64,000 nucleotides of DNA, from contig CAVQYJ010000004.1 of NCBI GenBank assembly GCA_963718145.1, positions 1-64,000 on the forward strand, in the 5' to 3' direction. Positions 25,661 to 34,502 of the stretch are shown in pieces; positions within the stretch are counted from its first letter, which is position 1; each line of letters begins with the position of its first letter. The notes under the pieces are model-generated. The model made no database searches and had not been told where the DNA came from. It saw only the letters and a list, made by a program, of their open reading frames with translations. The DNA comes from UBA7672 sp963718145 (GTDB taxonomy: Bacteria > Pseudomonadota > Alphaproteobacteria > Caulobacterales > Hyphomonadaceae). Both the position numbers and the translations under genes were made by a program.

Positions 25661-27226
25661 CTACTCCGCCGCTTTCAGCGTCGGCGTCTCAGGCGTCCAT
25701 TTCAGCCGCGGCGACCTTGCCGCCCGTGTCTCGTCGAGGCGCTTCACGGGCGCCAGATGCGGCGCTGACTTGAGCGATGGATCCTTTTCCGCTGCCCGGC
25801 GCGCGATCGAGGCCAGCGCATCGCAGAACCGGTCCAGCTCCGCCTTGGACTCGGTCTCGGTCGGCTCGATCAGCATTGCGCCATGGACGACCAGCGGGAA
25901 GTACATCGTCATTGGATGATACCCCTCGTCGATCAGGCCCTTGGCGATGTCGATCGTCTCGACGCCGGTGTCCTTCAGGAACGCATCCGAGAACAGCGCC
26001 TCGTGCATGCAGTATCCCGGGAAGGCCGGGCTCATCGCGCCCTTCAGCCGCGCGAGGATATAGTTGGCGTTCAGCACCGCATCCTCCGCCACCTGCCGCA
26101 GCCCGTCCGCGCCGTGGCTGAGCATGTAGGTCAGCGCCCGCGTGAACATGCCCATCTGCCCATGGAAGGCGCACATGCGGCCGAAGGACTCCTTCGCCTC
26201 GCTGTGATGCTCCACGAATCGCAACCCATCCGCCGTCTTGACGATGAACGGCACGGGTGCGTAGGGCGCGAGAGCCTTGGAGAGAACCGTCGGCCCCGAC
26301 CCGGGCCCCCCACCGCCATGCGGCGTCGAGAACGTCTTGTGCAGGTTGATGTGCATCGCATCGATGCCCAGGTCCCCGGGCCGCACGCGTCCGACGATGG
26401 CGTTGAAGTTCGCTCCATCGCAGTAGAAGTATCCCCCCGCCGCGTGGATCAGCCTGGCGATCTCGACGATGTCGCGCTCGAACAGCCCGCAGGTATTGGG
26501 GTTGGTCAGCATGACGCCGGCGATGTCGGATGAATCCTTCAGCTTGCCCTTCAGGTCTTCCAGGTCGACCCGGCCATCCGGCGCGGCGTTGATCTCGTCG
26601 ATCACGAAGCCGCACTGCGCTGCTGTCGCGGGATTGGTGCCGTGCGCGGAGACCGGAACCAGCACGCGCTTGCGGTTCGGCTCGCCCCTCGCGTGGAGCG
26701 CCGCGCGGATCGCCAACATGCCGCAGAGTTCGCCGTGTGCGCCCGCCTTTGGGCTCATCGCGACGGCCGGCATGTTGGTCAGCGTCATCAACCAGTGCGC
26801 CAGCTCCTCGATCACTTCGAGCGCGCCCTGTACCGTCGACTGCGGCTGCATCGGATGCACATCCGCAAACCCCGGCAGCCGCGCCATCTTCTCGTTCAGT
26901 CGCGGATTGTGCTTCATCGTGCACGAGCCGAGCGGAAAGAGACCAAGATCGATCGCATAGTTCTTCTGGCTCAGCCGCACATAGTGGCGCATAGCCTCCG
27001 GCTCCGAGAGCCCGGGCAGCCCCGTGCCCGCCGCGCGCGTCACGCCGCCGAGACGGTCCTTGCCGCTCTTGGGGGCCGGAAGATCAACGCCCGTCTTCTG
27101 CATCGATCCAATCTCGAAAATCAGTCCTTCGGCCTGCAGCAAGCCCTTGGAGCCCGAAACCGTCTCGGCCGCAGATCCGCCGCTCGCGCTGATGGAAGTA
27201 GGACGTCCCGTCGAATTCATGGTCAT
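25661..27226 (-). CDS. gcvPB: glycine dehydrogenase (decarboxylating) subunit 2
   Basis: A 521-residue PLP-dependent subunit of the P-protein of the glycine cleavage system, which decarboxylates glycine and passes the aminomethyl group to lipoyl-GcvH. Family blocks are FPLGSCTMKHNPRLNE, PQSTVQGALEVIEEL, SAHGTNPATAAQCGF, CDGANFNAIVGRVRPGDLG and the PLP-lysine loop HINLHKTFSTPHGGGGPG. The C-terminal 35 residues beyond the fold are Arg/Pro-rich. The ATG at 27226 overlaps the restored stop of gcvPA (ATGA), so the two subunits are made together. As sequenced, the gcvPA frame reads straight through into this gene. Confidence 0.93.
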   Translation of the reverse strand: MTMNSTGRPTSISASGGSAAETVSGSKGLLQAEGLIFEIGSMQKTGVDLPAPKSGKDRLGGVTRAAGTGLPGLSEPEAMRHYVRLSQKNYAIDLGLFPLGSCTMKHNPRLNEKMARLPGFADVHPMQPQSTVQGALEVIEELAHWLMTLTNMPAVAMSPKAGAHGELCGMLAIRAALHARGEPNRKRVLVPVSAHGTNPATAAQCGFVIDEINAAPDGRVDLEDLKGKLKDSSDIAGVMLTNPNTCGLFERDIVEIARLIHAAGGYFYCDGANFNAIVGRVRPGDLGIDAMHINLHKTFSTPHGGGGPGSGPTVLSKALAPYAPVPFIVKTADGLRFVEHHSEAKESFGRMCAFHGQMGMFTRALTYMLSHGADGLRQVAEDAVLNANYILARLKGAMSPAFPGYCMHEALFSDAFLKDTGVETIDIAKGLIDEGYHPMTMYFPLVVHGAMLIEPTETESKAELDRFCDALASIARRAAEKDPSLKSAPHLAPVKRLDETRAARSPRLKWTPETPTLKAAE

Positions 27227-28567
27227 TTCAACACCTCCGCCAGCGCCTTCGCGTAGGCGGCAGTATCTTCGGGCATCGTGCACTCCGTCGCCGCCGCCGA
27301 CGACATTGTCCATCCCCACTTCGGGGAACAGCCGCGAGGCGCGCACGCCGCCGATCACGTCATGTTTCTCCAGCGCCGCGAGCACCTGATCTGCAGGCTT
27401 GGGCGTCTCGAAAGCGATCTCGTTGAAATAGCGCGGCGTCAGCACTTTCACGCCCTTCACCCCACTCAATGCATCCGCCAGGGCGCACGCCGCCTCATGG
27501 TTCAGACGCGCAAGCTGCGTCAGCCCCTTGTCGCCGAGCAGCGTCATGTGCGCCGTGAAGGCCAGCATGCAGAGGCCGGAGTTGGTGCAGATATTGCTCG
27601 TCGCCTTGTCGCGCCGGATGTGCTGTTCGCGCGTCGACAGCGTCAGCACGTAGCCGCGCCGCCCGTCCGCATCGACCGTCTCGCCGCACAGCCGCCCCGG
27701 CATCTGCCGCATGTACTTCGACCTGCACGTGAACAACCCCACATACGGCCCGCCAAACCCCAGCGGCACGCCGATCGACTGGCCTTCGCCCACCGCGATG
27801 TCCGCGCCCATCTCGCCGGGCGGCTTCACCAGCCCCAGCGCCACCACTTCCGTGAACACGCTCACCAGCAGCGCGCCCTTCGCATGCGCCGCATCCGCCA
27901 CCGGCGTCAGGTCCGTCACCGTCCCGAACACGTTCGGCGACTGCGCCACCACGCACGCCACCGCATCGCTCACCTCGCGCACCACCTCCATCTCGCCATC
28001 CACCGCAGGCGGCATCTGCACCACCGTGATCCCCGCCGCCTCGCACAGGGTACGCGTCGTATCGGCATAGTGGGGATGCAGGCCGCCCGAGAGCACGACC
28101 GTCGACCGTTTGGTCACCCGGCAGGCCATCACCGCCGCTTCGGCGCAGGCGGTCGAGCCGTCATACATGGAGGCGTTCGCCACTTCCATTCCGGTCAGCG
28201 CCGCAACCTGCGTCTGGAATTCGAACATCGTCTGCAGCGTGCCCTGCGCGATCTCGGGCTGGTAGGGCGTGTAGGTCGTCAGGAATTCGGAGCGCTGGAT
28301 GATATGGTCCACGCTCGCCGGAATGTGGTGCTTGTACGCCCCGCACCCAACAAAGAACCTTCCTTCCGAAGCCGTGCGGTTCCTGGCCGCCAGCTTCGTC
28401 ATGTGGCGCTCCACCGCCAGCTCGCCCTGGTGGTTCGGCAGCCCGGCGATCGGCGCCTTCAGGCGAGCCGAAGCCGGCACGTCGCCATAGAAATCATCGA
28501 CCGACCTGGCGCCGATCGTCTTCAGCATCGCGGACCTGTCGTCCGCCGTGAGGGGGAGGTAGCGCAT
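27223..28567 (-). CDS. gcvPA: glycine dehydrogenase subunit 1, frame broken near C-terminus
   Basis: Subunit 1 of the P-protein. It starts MRYLPLTADDRSAMLKTIGA and contains GCGAYKHHIPASVDHI, TYTPYQPEIAQGTLQTMFEFQ and ANASMYDGSTACAEA, all typical. Near 27290-27305 the frame is lost after FPEVGMDNVV. Dropping one base in the GGCGGCGGCG run restores the normal ending AATECTMPEDTAAYAKALAE-VLK with a TGA at 27223-27225, giving 447 residues, the usual length. As written, the sequence instead encodes a 968-residue fusion with gcvPB whose junction of about 30 residues is nonsense. I read this as a one-base insertion, probably a sequencing error. Confidence 0.88.
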
Positions 28568-28573
28568 CTGTCT

Positions 28574-28948
28574 CTAGCCTTGTGCCGCGCAGAACGAGTC
28601 ATAGGCGGCCTTGTCCATCAGGCCCGAAAGCTCGCCCCGGTTGGCCAGCTTCAGTTTCACGAACCAGCCCTCTCCTTCGGGATCGGCGTTCACCTTCGCC
28701 GGATCGTCCACGATCGAGCCGTTGGCGCCGGTCACTTCGCCACTGATCGGGCAATAGACAGGCGAGGCGGCCTTGACGGATTCAACCGTCGCCAGCTCGT
28801 CTTCCTTCTTCATCTTCCTGCCGACGTCCGGCAGTTCGACAAACACGACATCGCCCAGCTTCTCGGCCGCGAACGCCGTGATGCCGACGGTGCCGATGTC
28901 ACCCTCCACTCGGATCCATTCATGCTCGTTGGTGTACCAGGTCGTCAT
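28574..28948 (-). CDS. gcvH: glycine cleavage system H protein
   Basis: The 124-residue lipoyl carrier protein that shuttles the aminomethyl group between the P, T and L proteins. It begins MTTWYTNEHEWIRVEGD, and the lipoylation lysine is in TVESVKAASPVYCP. The C-terminal WFVKLKL block is standard. It sits between gcvT and gcvPA with gaps of only 6 and 9 bases, so it is part of one riboswitch-controlled operon. Confidence 0.97.
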   Translation of the reverse strand: MTTWYTNEHEWIRVEGDIGTVGITAFAAEKLGDVVFVELPDVGRKMKKEDELATVESVKAASPVYCPISGEVTGANGSIVDDPAKVNADPEGEGWFVKLKLANRGELSGLMDKAAYDSFCAAQG

Positions 28949-28957
28949 GAGATCCTC

Positions 28958-30118
28958 TCAGCGTTTGTACTTGTGCGGAACGAAGGGCAGGGCGGCGACT
29001 TCGGCATCGAGCGCCTTGCCCCTCACGATCAGTTTCAGCGGCGCGCCCACCTTGGCGTGGCTCGCCTCGACATAGCCCTGCGCCACCGGTCCGTTCACCG
29101 TCGGCCCGAAGCCGCCCGAAGTGATGACGCCGATCGCCACGCCATCGGCGCTCTGCACTTCCGTGCCTTCGCGCGCCGGCGCCCGGCCCAGCGGCCTGAT
29201 GCCGACGCGCCTGGCGGGAGCGCCTTCCTTCAGTTCCTTGAGGATGCGCTGCGCCCCGGGGAAATCCCCGCGCTCGCGCCGCGCCTTGGAGATCATCCAC
29301 GCCAGCGAAGCCTGCACCGGCGTCTTGGATGCATCGATGTCATGGCCGTAGAGGCACATCCCGCCTTCCAGGCGCAGCGAGTCCCGCGCGCCGAGGCCGA
29401 TCGGTTTCACCCGCGCATCCGACAGGAGCTTTTCCGAAAACGCCGTCGCATGCTCGGCGCCGACCAGGATCTCGAACCCGTCCTCGCCGGTATAGCCGCA
29501 GCGCGCCACCGCCATGCGTCCGAACTCCGGATGCACGATGCGCGTGAACATCATGAAGGTGAGTGTCTCGATCCCCGGGAGGATCGGCGCCAGCACGGCC
29601 TCGGCTTCAGGCCCCTGAAGGGCGATCAGCGCGCGGTTGTCGGCGCGCTTCAGCTCGGCTTCGGCGCCGGCGGCTTCCTGGATCAGCCGGAAGTCGTTCT
29701 CCTTCGTCCCGGCATTGACGATGATGTAGAGCATGCCCTGCGCATCTGGCGCTCCGGCGCGGCCGATCATCAGGTCGTCGATGATCCCGCCTTCCCTGTT
29801 GAGCAGCACCGTGAGTTGCAGCTTGCCCGGCGGCAGCGAGGCGATGTCCGACGGGACCAGCTTCTCGACGATCGCCGACACCTTGCGATGCGCTTCATCA
29901 CCTCCGCCAAGCTCGGGCAGAACCAGGAAGCTCGGCCCCATATGGCTCACATCGAACAGCCCTGCGTGCGCGCGCGTCCACGCATGCTCGGCCATGATGC
30001 CGTCGGGATACTGCACCGGCATGTCATAGCCGCCGAACCCGACCATGCGCCCGCCCAGCCTGACGTGCAGCGCATGCAGCGGCGTGGTCTTCAGGGGAAT
30101 GTTCGAGGCTTCCGCCAT
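28958..30118 (-). CDS. gcvT: glycine cleavage system aminomethyltransferase
   Basis: The 386-residue T protein transfers the methylene group from lipoyl-GcvH to tetrahydrofolate, releasing ammonia. Recognisable parts are LHVRLGGRMVGFGGYDMPVQ, GLFDVSHMG, NREGGIIDDLMI (which includes the catalytic Asp), RCGYTGEDGFEI and LRLEGGMCLYGHD. It is the first gene of the gcvT-gcvH-gcvPA-gcvPB operon and follows the tandem glycine riboswitch by about 45 bases. Confidence 0.97.
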   Translation of the reverse strand: MAEASNIPLKTTPLHALHVRLGGRMVGFGGYDMPVQYPDGIMAEHAWTRAHAGLFDVSHMGPSFLVLPELGGGDEAHRKVSAIVEKLVPSDIASLPPGKLQLTVLLNREGGIIDDLMIGRAGAPDAQGMLYIIVNAGTKENDFRLIQEAAGAEAELKRADNRALIALQGPEAEAVLAPILPGIETLTFMMFTRIVHPEFGRMAVARCGYTGEDGFEILVGAEHATAFSEKLLSDARVKPIGLGARDSLRLEGGMCLYGHDIDASKTPVQASLAWMISKARRERGDFPGAQRILKELKEGAPARRVGIRPLGRAPAREGTEVQSADGVAIGVITSGGFGPTVNGPVAQGYVEASHAKVGAPLKLIVRGKALDAEVAALPFVPHKYKR

Positions 30119-30162
30119 TTTGTCTCCGACAGGTGCATGTGCTCGCTTTCGCGATCCACGCC

Positions 30163-30358
30163 CCCGCTGTCGGATATGCCTGAGAGATTCACGCCCCGCT
30201 GTGCAGGGTGCTTACTCCGTCGGCGGCGAAGCTCGCGCTTCGCGCTTTCCAGCGTTGTCGTCCCTCCCGCGGCCCTTTTGCCTGAGCGTTTCCGGGGCGG
30301 TTGCGCCTTCGGCGGCTGCCCAAATTCCTTCAAAGAAGGGGTGCAGCTCTCTCCCGCG
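30163..30358 (-). ncRNA. tandem glycine riboswitch
   Basis: Read on the minus strand, two glycine aptamers lie in a row. Aptamer I (about 30358-30264) starts GCGGGAGAGAGCTGCACC, contains GCCGCCGAAGGCGCAACCGC and ends CTCAGGCAAAAGGGCCGCGG. Aptamer II (about 30262-30163) starts GGGACGACAACGCTGGAAAG, contains GCCGACGGAGTAAGC and ends TCTCTCAGGCA. The doubled GGAGAG/CTCAGGCAAAAGG pattern, the short linker and the position before gcvT identify it. Glycine binding should switch the cleavage operon on. A longer, G/C-rich P3 region is present in aptamer II. Confidence 0.95.
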
Positions 30359-30573
30359 GGGTTCGATCGACTGGCCGTCTCCTCGCGCCTCCCGGCGGAA
30401 AAAGACGTCGAGGCCATCTGCCTTGAGGACGCCGCACAGGTCAAGGACGGCCAGTGGTAAGGATGGGGATAGACCGGATTTGCCCGGCCTGTGAGCCCGC
30501 CCGCACGGTTCGGCAGGCGTTCGCTGCGCTCAGGTGTCTCCCTGAGGGCAGCGTGGGAATGGTGATCCCGGGC

Positions 30574-31536
30574 TCAGAGACCCTTCAGCCACTCGATCAG
30601 GATCCTGTTCGTCTCTTCCGGCTTCTCATGCTGGTTCCAGTGGCCCGCGCCCGGAATGATGTGGAAGCCGCGCAGGTCGTCGAAATGCAAGCGCATGCGC
30701 TCCTCGACATTCTGGCCGAACATGCGGATGCCCATGTCGCGCTCGCCGCTCATGAACAGCGCGGGCTGGCTGATCTTCTTGCCGGCATAGGCCGACGAAC
30801 GCGCAAAATCGCGGTGGAAGTTGCGGTAGCGGTTGAGCGGCCCGCGGAAGCCCGAACCTTCGAACTCCTTCACCAGATAGTCGAGTTCGTCGTCCGGCAG
30901 CCAGGCCGGGAATGTCCCCGGATCGGCCATGCCCTGCAGGAAGGGCTCGCCATGCTTCTTGCCGATGGGCCAGCCGCCCTGCGGAGCATCGCCCGACCAA
31001 GTGTAGTAGATGCGCCGGATGCTGTCGCGGACATCGGCTTCGAGTTCAGCCTCTGCGACGCCCTCGTCCTGGAAATAGACCATGTAGAAGAACAGGCCGT
31101 TCTCGGTGAACATCTTGCGCGCGATGTCGATCATCGGCGCCGAGCCATGTCCCATGTGCGGGATCGACATGCCCGCCACCGCCGTGAAGCGTTTCGCATC
31201 GGTGAGGGCAGCAGCCCACACGATCGGCGCGCCCCAGTCGCGCCCGACCAGGATCGCCTTGCCGCCGCCCAGCTCGTCCGCCACCGCCTGCAGGTCGCCC
31301 ACCATCGACGCCATGTCGTAGGCCTCGACCGCATGCGGCCTGTCCGACCCGCCATAGCCGCGCACGTCGATGGCGGCTGCAGTGAACCCCGCTTTGGCGA
31401 TCGGCGCTATCTGGCGCCGCCACACCGCCCAGCTCTCCGGAAATCCGTGCACCAGGATGACCAGCGGGCCCTTGCCCTCCACGGCAACCCGGATCGAACA
31501 GTCGCCGGACTTTACGTACCGGAAGTCATGGGCCAT
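30574..31536 (-). CDS. alpha/beta hydrolase, epoxide hydrolase-like
   Basis: A 320-residue cytoplasmic alpha/beta hydrolase of the soluble epoxide hydrolase/haloalkane dehalogenase group. Visible are the oxyanion motif VHGFPESW, DVRGYGGSDRP, the nucleophile elbow VGRDWGAPIVW (Asp nucleophile), FMSGERDMGI with an acidic residue, and the catalytic His in PGAGHWNQHEKPEE. A large cap domain lies between. Epoxide hydrolase is the best guess from the Asp elbow and HGFPE; the substrate is unknown. It is divergent from panD across 250 bases in which no other gene is seen. Confidence 0.88.
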   Translation of the reverse strand: MAHDFRYVKSGDCSIRVAVEGKGPLVILVHGFPESWAVWRRQIAPIAKAGFTAAAIDVRGYGGSDRPHAVEAYDMASMVGDLQAVADELGGGKAILVGRDWGAPIVWAAALTDAKRFTAVAGMSIPHMGHGSAPMIDIARKMFTENGLFFYMVYFQDEGVAEAELEADVRDSIRRIYYTWSGDAPQGGWPIGKKHGEPFLQGMADPGTFPAWLPDDELDYLVKEFEGSGFRGPLNRYRNFHRDFARSSAYAGKKISQPALFMSGERDMGIRMFGQNVEERMRLHFDDLRGFHIIPGAGHWNQHEKPEETNRILIEWLKGL

Positions 31537-31787
31537 ATAAGAGGCTCCTTACGGCGACCGTATGTATCGGTTGCGCGAACGAGGATGCACCCCGGGCAAC
31601 CGGCCATCCTCACCTTAACCAGGCTGGCGCCCGCAGGCCATGGCTATCCATGGCCCGCAGGTTTCCAGCCGAGGCTGCGCAACCTTCGGCGACCGGGGAA
31701 TCCCCTCTCAACCTGATTGCGTCCAGCCTTGTGTGCCATGTCCCTCGCTCCGATGCGTTCGGGCAGGGCGTTTTTGGAGGGACTGCA

Positions 31788-32147
31788 ATGTTCCTGACCA
31801 TGATGAAGGGCAAGCTCCACCGGGCTGCCGTAACCCAGTGCGACCTTCACTATGAAGGCTCGTGCTCCATCGACATGGATCTGCTGGAGCAGGCCAACAT
31901 CCTGCCGAACGAGCAGATCGACATCTGGAACATCAGCAACGGCGCGCGGATCACCACCTACGCCATCGAGGCGCCGCGCGGTTCGAAGACCATCGGCGTC
32001 AACGGCGCCGCCGCTCGCTACTTCCAGGTCGGCGACCGCGTCATCATTGCAAGCTGGGCCCAGATGCACCAAGACGCTGCCAGGCAGCACGCGCCGGCCG
32101 TGGTGAAGCTCAATGACAGAAACGAGGTCGTGACGGGGATCGCGTGA
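31788..32147 (+). CDS. panD: aspartate 1-decarboxylase proenzyme
   Basis: A 119-residue PanD precursor, which makes beta-alanine for pantothenate and coenzyme A. The sequence KLHRAAVTQCDLHYEGSCSID carries the self-cleavage site Gly-Ser, whose Ser becomes the pyruvoyl cofactor. NISNGARITTYAIEA, VNGAAARYFQVGDRVII and the Tyr and Lys residues of the family are present. The ATG at 31788 has GGAGG seven bases upstream; ATGs at 31800 and 31803 are alternatives closer to the usual N-terminus. It is a single gene with no other pantothenate gene beside it. Confidence 0.95.
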   Translation: MFLTMMKGKLHRAAVTQCDLHYEGSCSIDMDLLEQANILPNEQIDIWNISNGARITTYAIEAPRGSKTIGVNGAAARYFQVGDRVIIASWAQMHQDAARQHAPAVVKLNDRNEVVTGIA

Positions 32148-32248
32148 GAAGAAGGGAGCAGGGCCTGGGGAATTTGGAGTAGCGCGAACGCGCCTGCCCC
32201 CCGACTACTCCCTACTCACCATTCCCTATTCCCGGTGGCGTAGCGCGC

Positions 32249-33004
32249 CTACTTCGCCAGCTCGAACGTCACGCTCACCGTCTGCGTCAGCGACACCTCG
32301 CCCGCAGCCACCGGCGTCGATTGCGCCGCGTCTGCCACCTGCATGCGCATCATCATCGGCACGGGCTGCGGAGAATAGTCGTTCTCCACCACCGTCACGA
32401 TGCGCTTCACCTTGTAGCCCACCGCCTGGGCGTAGAGCTCGGCCCTCTTGGCGGCGTCCTTGATGGCCTCGACGCGCGCGGTATCCTGGAACTGCTCGGG
32501 CTTGTCGATGCCGAACGAGATGCCGTTGATGGTGTTGCCGCCAGCCTTGACGATGGCGTCCAGCGCCTTGCCGAGGTTCTTCAGGTCCCGCACCTTGATC
32601 GTGATCTGGTTCGAGGCGGTGTAGCCCCGCAGGCGCGGCCGCTGGTTCGGCGGATAGTCATAGACCGGGTTGAGCGACAGGTTGCTCGTCTGCATGTCGC
32701 GGTCGGCGACGCCGGAGGCCTTGACCGCATTGAACACGCCGTTCATCCGCTCGGCCTGTTGCGTCATCGCGATCGTCGCCGTCTCGGCTTCCACCTGCAC
32801 GCCGACGCTGATCATCGCGATGTCGGGCGCGTGATCCACCGTGCCCTTGCCGGTTAGCGTGATCGTGGTTTCCGGCTGGATCGTGCTCTGCGGCGGCATG
32901 TGCATCATCCCGCCCGAGGGCGGCGACTGGGCCGCGGCCATCGGCGCGCTGGCGCACCCGGCCATCGCCGAGGCGGCAAGGAAAGCAGCGGCTGCACGTT
33001 TCAT
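32249..33004 (-). CDS. SIMPL (DUF541) domain lipoprotein
   Basis: A 251-residue periplasmic protein with signal and lipobox (LAASAMAGC), followed by the SIMPL/DUF541 domain: ITLTGKGTVDHAPDIAMISVGV, the central MQTSNLSLNPVYDY and GYTASNQITIKV blocks, and a C-terminal VSLTQTVSVTFEL strand. Family members are oligomeric envelope proteins linked to oxidative or general envelope stress, with no known enzymatic activity. A Met-rich patch (PPSGGMMHMPP) follows the lipid anchor. It is monocistronic. The 270 bases upstream to the next gene hold nothing recognisable. Confidence 0.9.
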   Translation of the reverse strand: MKRAAAAFLAASAMAGCASAPMAAAQSPPSGGMMHMPPQSTIQPETTITLTGKGTVDHAPDIAMISVGVQVEAETATIAMTQQAERMNGVFNAVKASGVADRDMQTSNLSLNPVYDYPPNQRPRLRGYTASNQITIKVRDLKNLGKALDAIVKAGGNTINGISFGIDKPEQFQDTARVEAIKDAAKRAELYAQAVGYKVKRIVTVVENDYSPQPVPMMMRMQVADAAQSTPVAAGEVSLTQTVSVTFELAK

Positions 33005-33276
33005 CTTCAGGACCTTTCAAAAGTGCGCCCGGTTGGGGAGCGGCCTATGGGAGACTGAGGGCGCGCGCAAGTCTCTGAATTCGCCGTTGAAATAGGGCGG
33101 GTTCGTGGCGCGTCCACCGCGATCTGGCGGCGGGATGTGGCGAGGTGGAAGCGCGCGGCCAGGGTGGCGCAAAGAGCACGCAGGGCCTGGGACAGAGCAT
33201 GGCCGGCGTGCTTGTCGCTTGTCGCACGGGTTGCGCTGAACAGCGCCGCTGCGCCGCGCCGAAGCGATCCCGTTGG

Positions 33277-34497
33277 CTAGGCGAACATGTCGAACGGCTT
33301 GAAGCTGCCGTTGAGCATGTCGGGCGTCGCCTTCTGCTTCAGCCAGCCTTCGACCATGGTCGCATAGACGCGGCGGAAGTCCGTGGTGAATACGAGGTTG
33401 TCCCCGGCGTCGAGCTTGGTGAGGCTCGGGAGGTCGCCATAGTGCCCGCCCTTGACCTTCTTGCCGGCGACGAACATCACATTGGCCGCGCCATGGTCTG
33501 TGCCGAGGCTGGTGTTCTCCGGCACGCGCCGCCCGAACTCCGAGAAGATCATCAAGGTCACATCATCGGCCCGCCCGAGCCGCTCCATGTCCTGCATGAA
33601 GCCCGACACGGCGTCGGACGTGTAGGTCAGGAGCCGGCCATGCAGGTCGTTCTGGGTGACATGCGTGTCGAACGCGTTGTTGGCGTAGGAAGTATAGTAG
33701 AGCCGCGCTGGCAGCCCGGCGCTGATCATGGCGGCTACCCGACGCAGGCCAAGATCTGCAATGCCGTAGTCGATGGGCGAGCGGTAGCCGGCCCACGCCT
33801 TGCGCACCAGGGCGGACGATTCATTGGCGCTCCTGGCGATGTCGAGCAGGTAGCGGCGCGAAGCGTTCGTCACCTTGCCGGGATCAGACAAGGTCGCCAG
33901 CGCTTCCTTCTCCTCGAAGAACATCTCGCGCGTGAAGTTGTCGGGATTGTTGAACACGACCGGCACGTGCTTGTGGGCGCGCACCGCCAGAGACTGGTTC
34001 GCGCCGATATTGATCAGGAAGTTCGCAGGCGCTGTCGGCGCCATCGCGTCCGCCAGCCGCCCGACCCAGCCGAACTGTTCGCCGCTGTTCGGCGCGGCGG
34101 TGTGCCAGTAGGCCATCGACGTGAAGTGCGAGAAAGAGGGGTCGGCATAGCCGCAGCCGTGGACAATCGCGAGCTTGCCGTCCTTGAACAGGCGCTCCAT
34201 CCCGACCATGCCGGCGTTGAGCCCGAAATGATCGTCGATCTTGCGCAGCCGCTCCTTGCGGATGCCGATCTGCGGACGATGGCGGTAGTAGGCGTCGTCG
34301 CCATAGGGCACGACGGTGTTGAGCCCGTCATTGCCGCCGGAGAGTTCCAGCACGACAAGGATGCGCTCCTTCGAGCCTTGCGCCGCCTGTGCCAGCGCCG
34401 AAGGACCGAACGTCACTGAAGGGCCGGCAAGGCCCGCCGCAACGCCCGCGCGCAGCAGGCTGCGCCTCGTCGAATCGAAACATCTGTCTTCAATCAT
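33277..34497 (-). CDS. DUF1501 domain protein, Tat-exported
   Basis: A 406-residue protein with a twin-arginine signal (STRRSLLRAGVAAGLAGPS) and the DUF1501 alkaline-phosphatase-superfamily-like fold: LVVLELSGGNDGLNTVVPYGD near the start, VTLMIFSEFGRRVPENTSLGTDHG and NVMFVAGKKVKGGHYGD. DUF1501 proteins are almost always partnered with DUF1800 proteins, as here, and are thought to act together outside the cytoplasm on an unknown substrate. The ATG at 34497 is taken as start; a TTG at 34506 would overlap the DUF1800 stop. Either way the pair is translationally linked. Confidence 0.9.
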   Translation of the reverse strand: MIEDRCFDSTRRSLLRAGVAAGLAGPSVTFGPSALAQAAQGSKERILVVLELSGGNDGLNTVVPYGDDAYYRHRPQIGIRKERLRKIDDHFGLNAGMVGMERLFKDGKLAIVHGCGYADPSFSHFTSMAYWHTAAPNSGEQFGWVGRLADAMAPTAPANFLINIGANQSLAVRAHKHVPVVFNNPDNFTREMFFEEKEALATLSDPGKVTNASRRYLLDIARSANESSALVRKAWAGYRSPIDYGIADLGLRRVAAMISAGLPARLYYTSYANNAFDTHVTQNDLHGRLLTYTSDAVSGFMQDMERLGRADDVTLMIFSEFGRRVPENTSLGTDHGAANVMFVAGKKVKGGHYGDLPSLTKLDAGDNLVFTTDFRRVYATMVEGWLKQKATPDMLNGSFKPFDMFA

Positions 34498-34502
34498 CGC
34501 CG

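Noticed and set aside
25661..28567. A naturally fused single-chain glycine dehydrogenase
   Set aside because: The two halves match separate subunits, and the conserved subunit 1 C-terminus and an overlapping stop/start are present in the alternative frame.
27278..30460. A 1060-codon open frame on the plus strand opposite the glycine cleavage genes
   Set aside because: It is His/Arg-rich, has no family resemblance and lies entirely antisense to the gcv genes and their riboswitch. It is a by-product of high GC content.
32150..32248. A small gene or repeat element after panD
   Set aside because: The stretch has runs like CCCTACTCACC but no reading frame and no second copy that I can find in the window.
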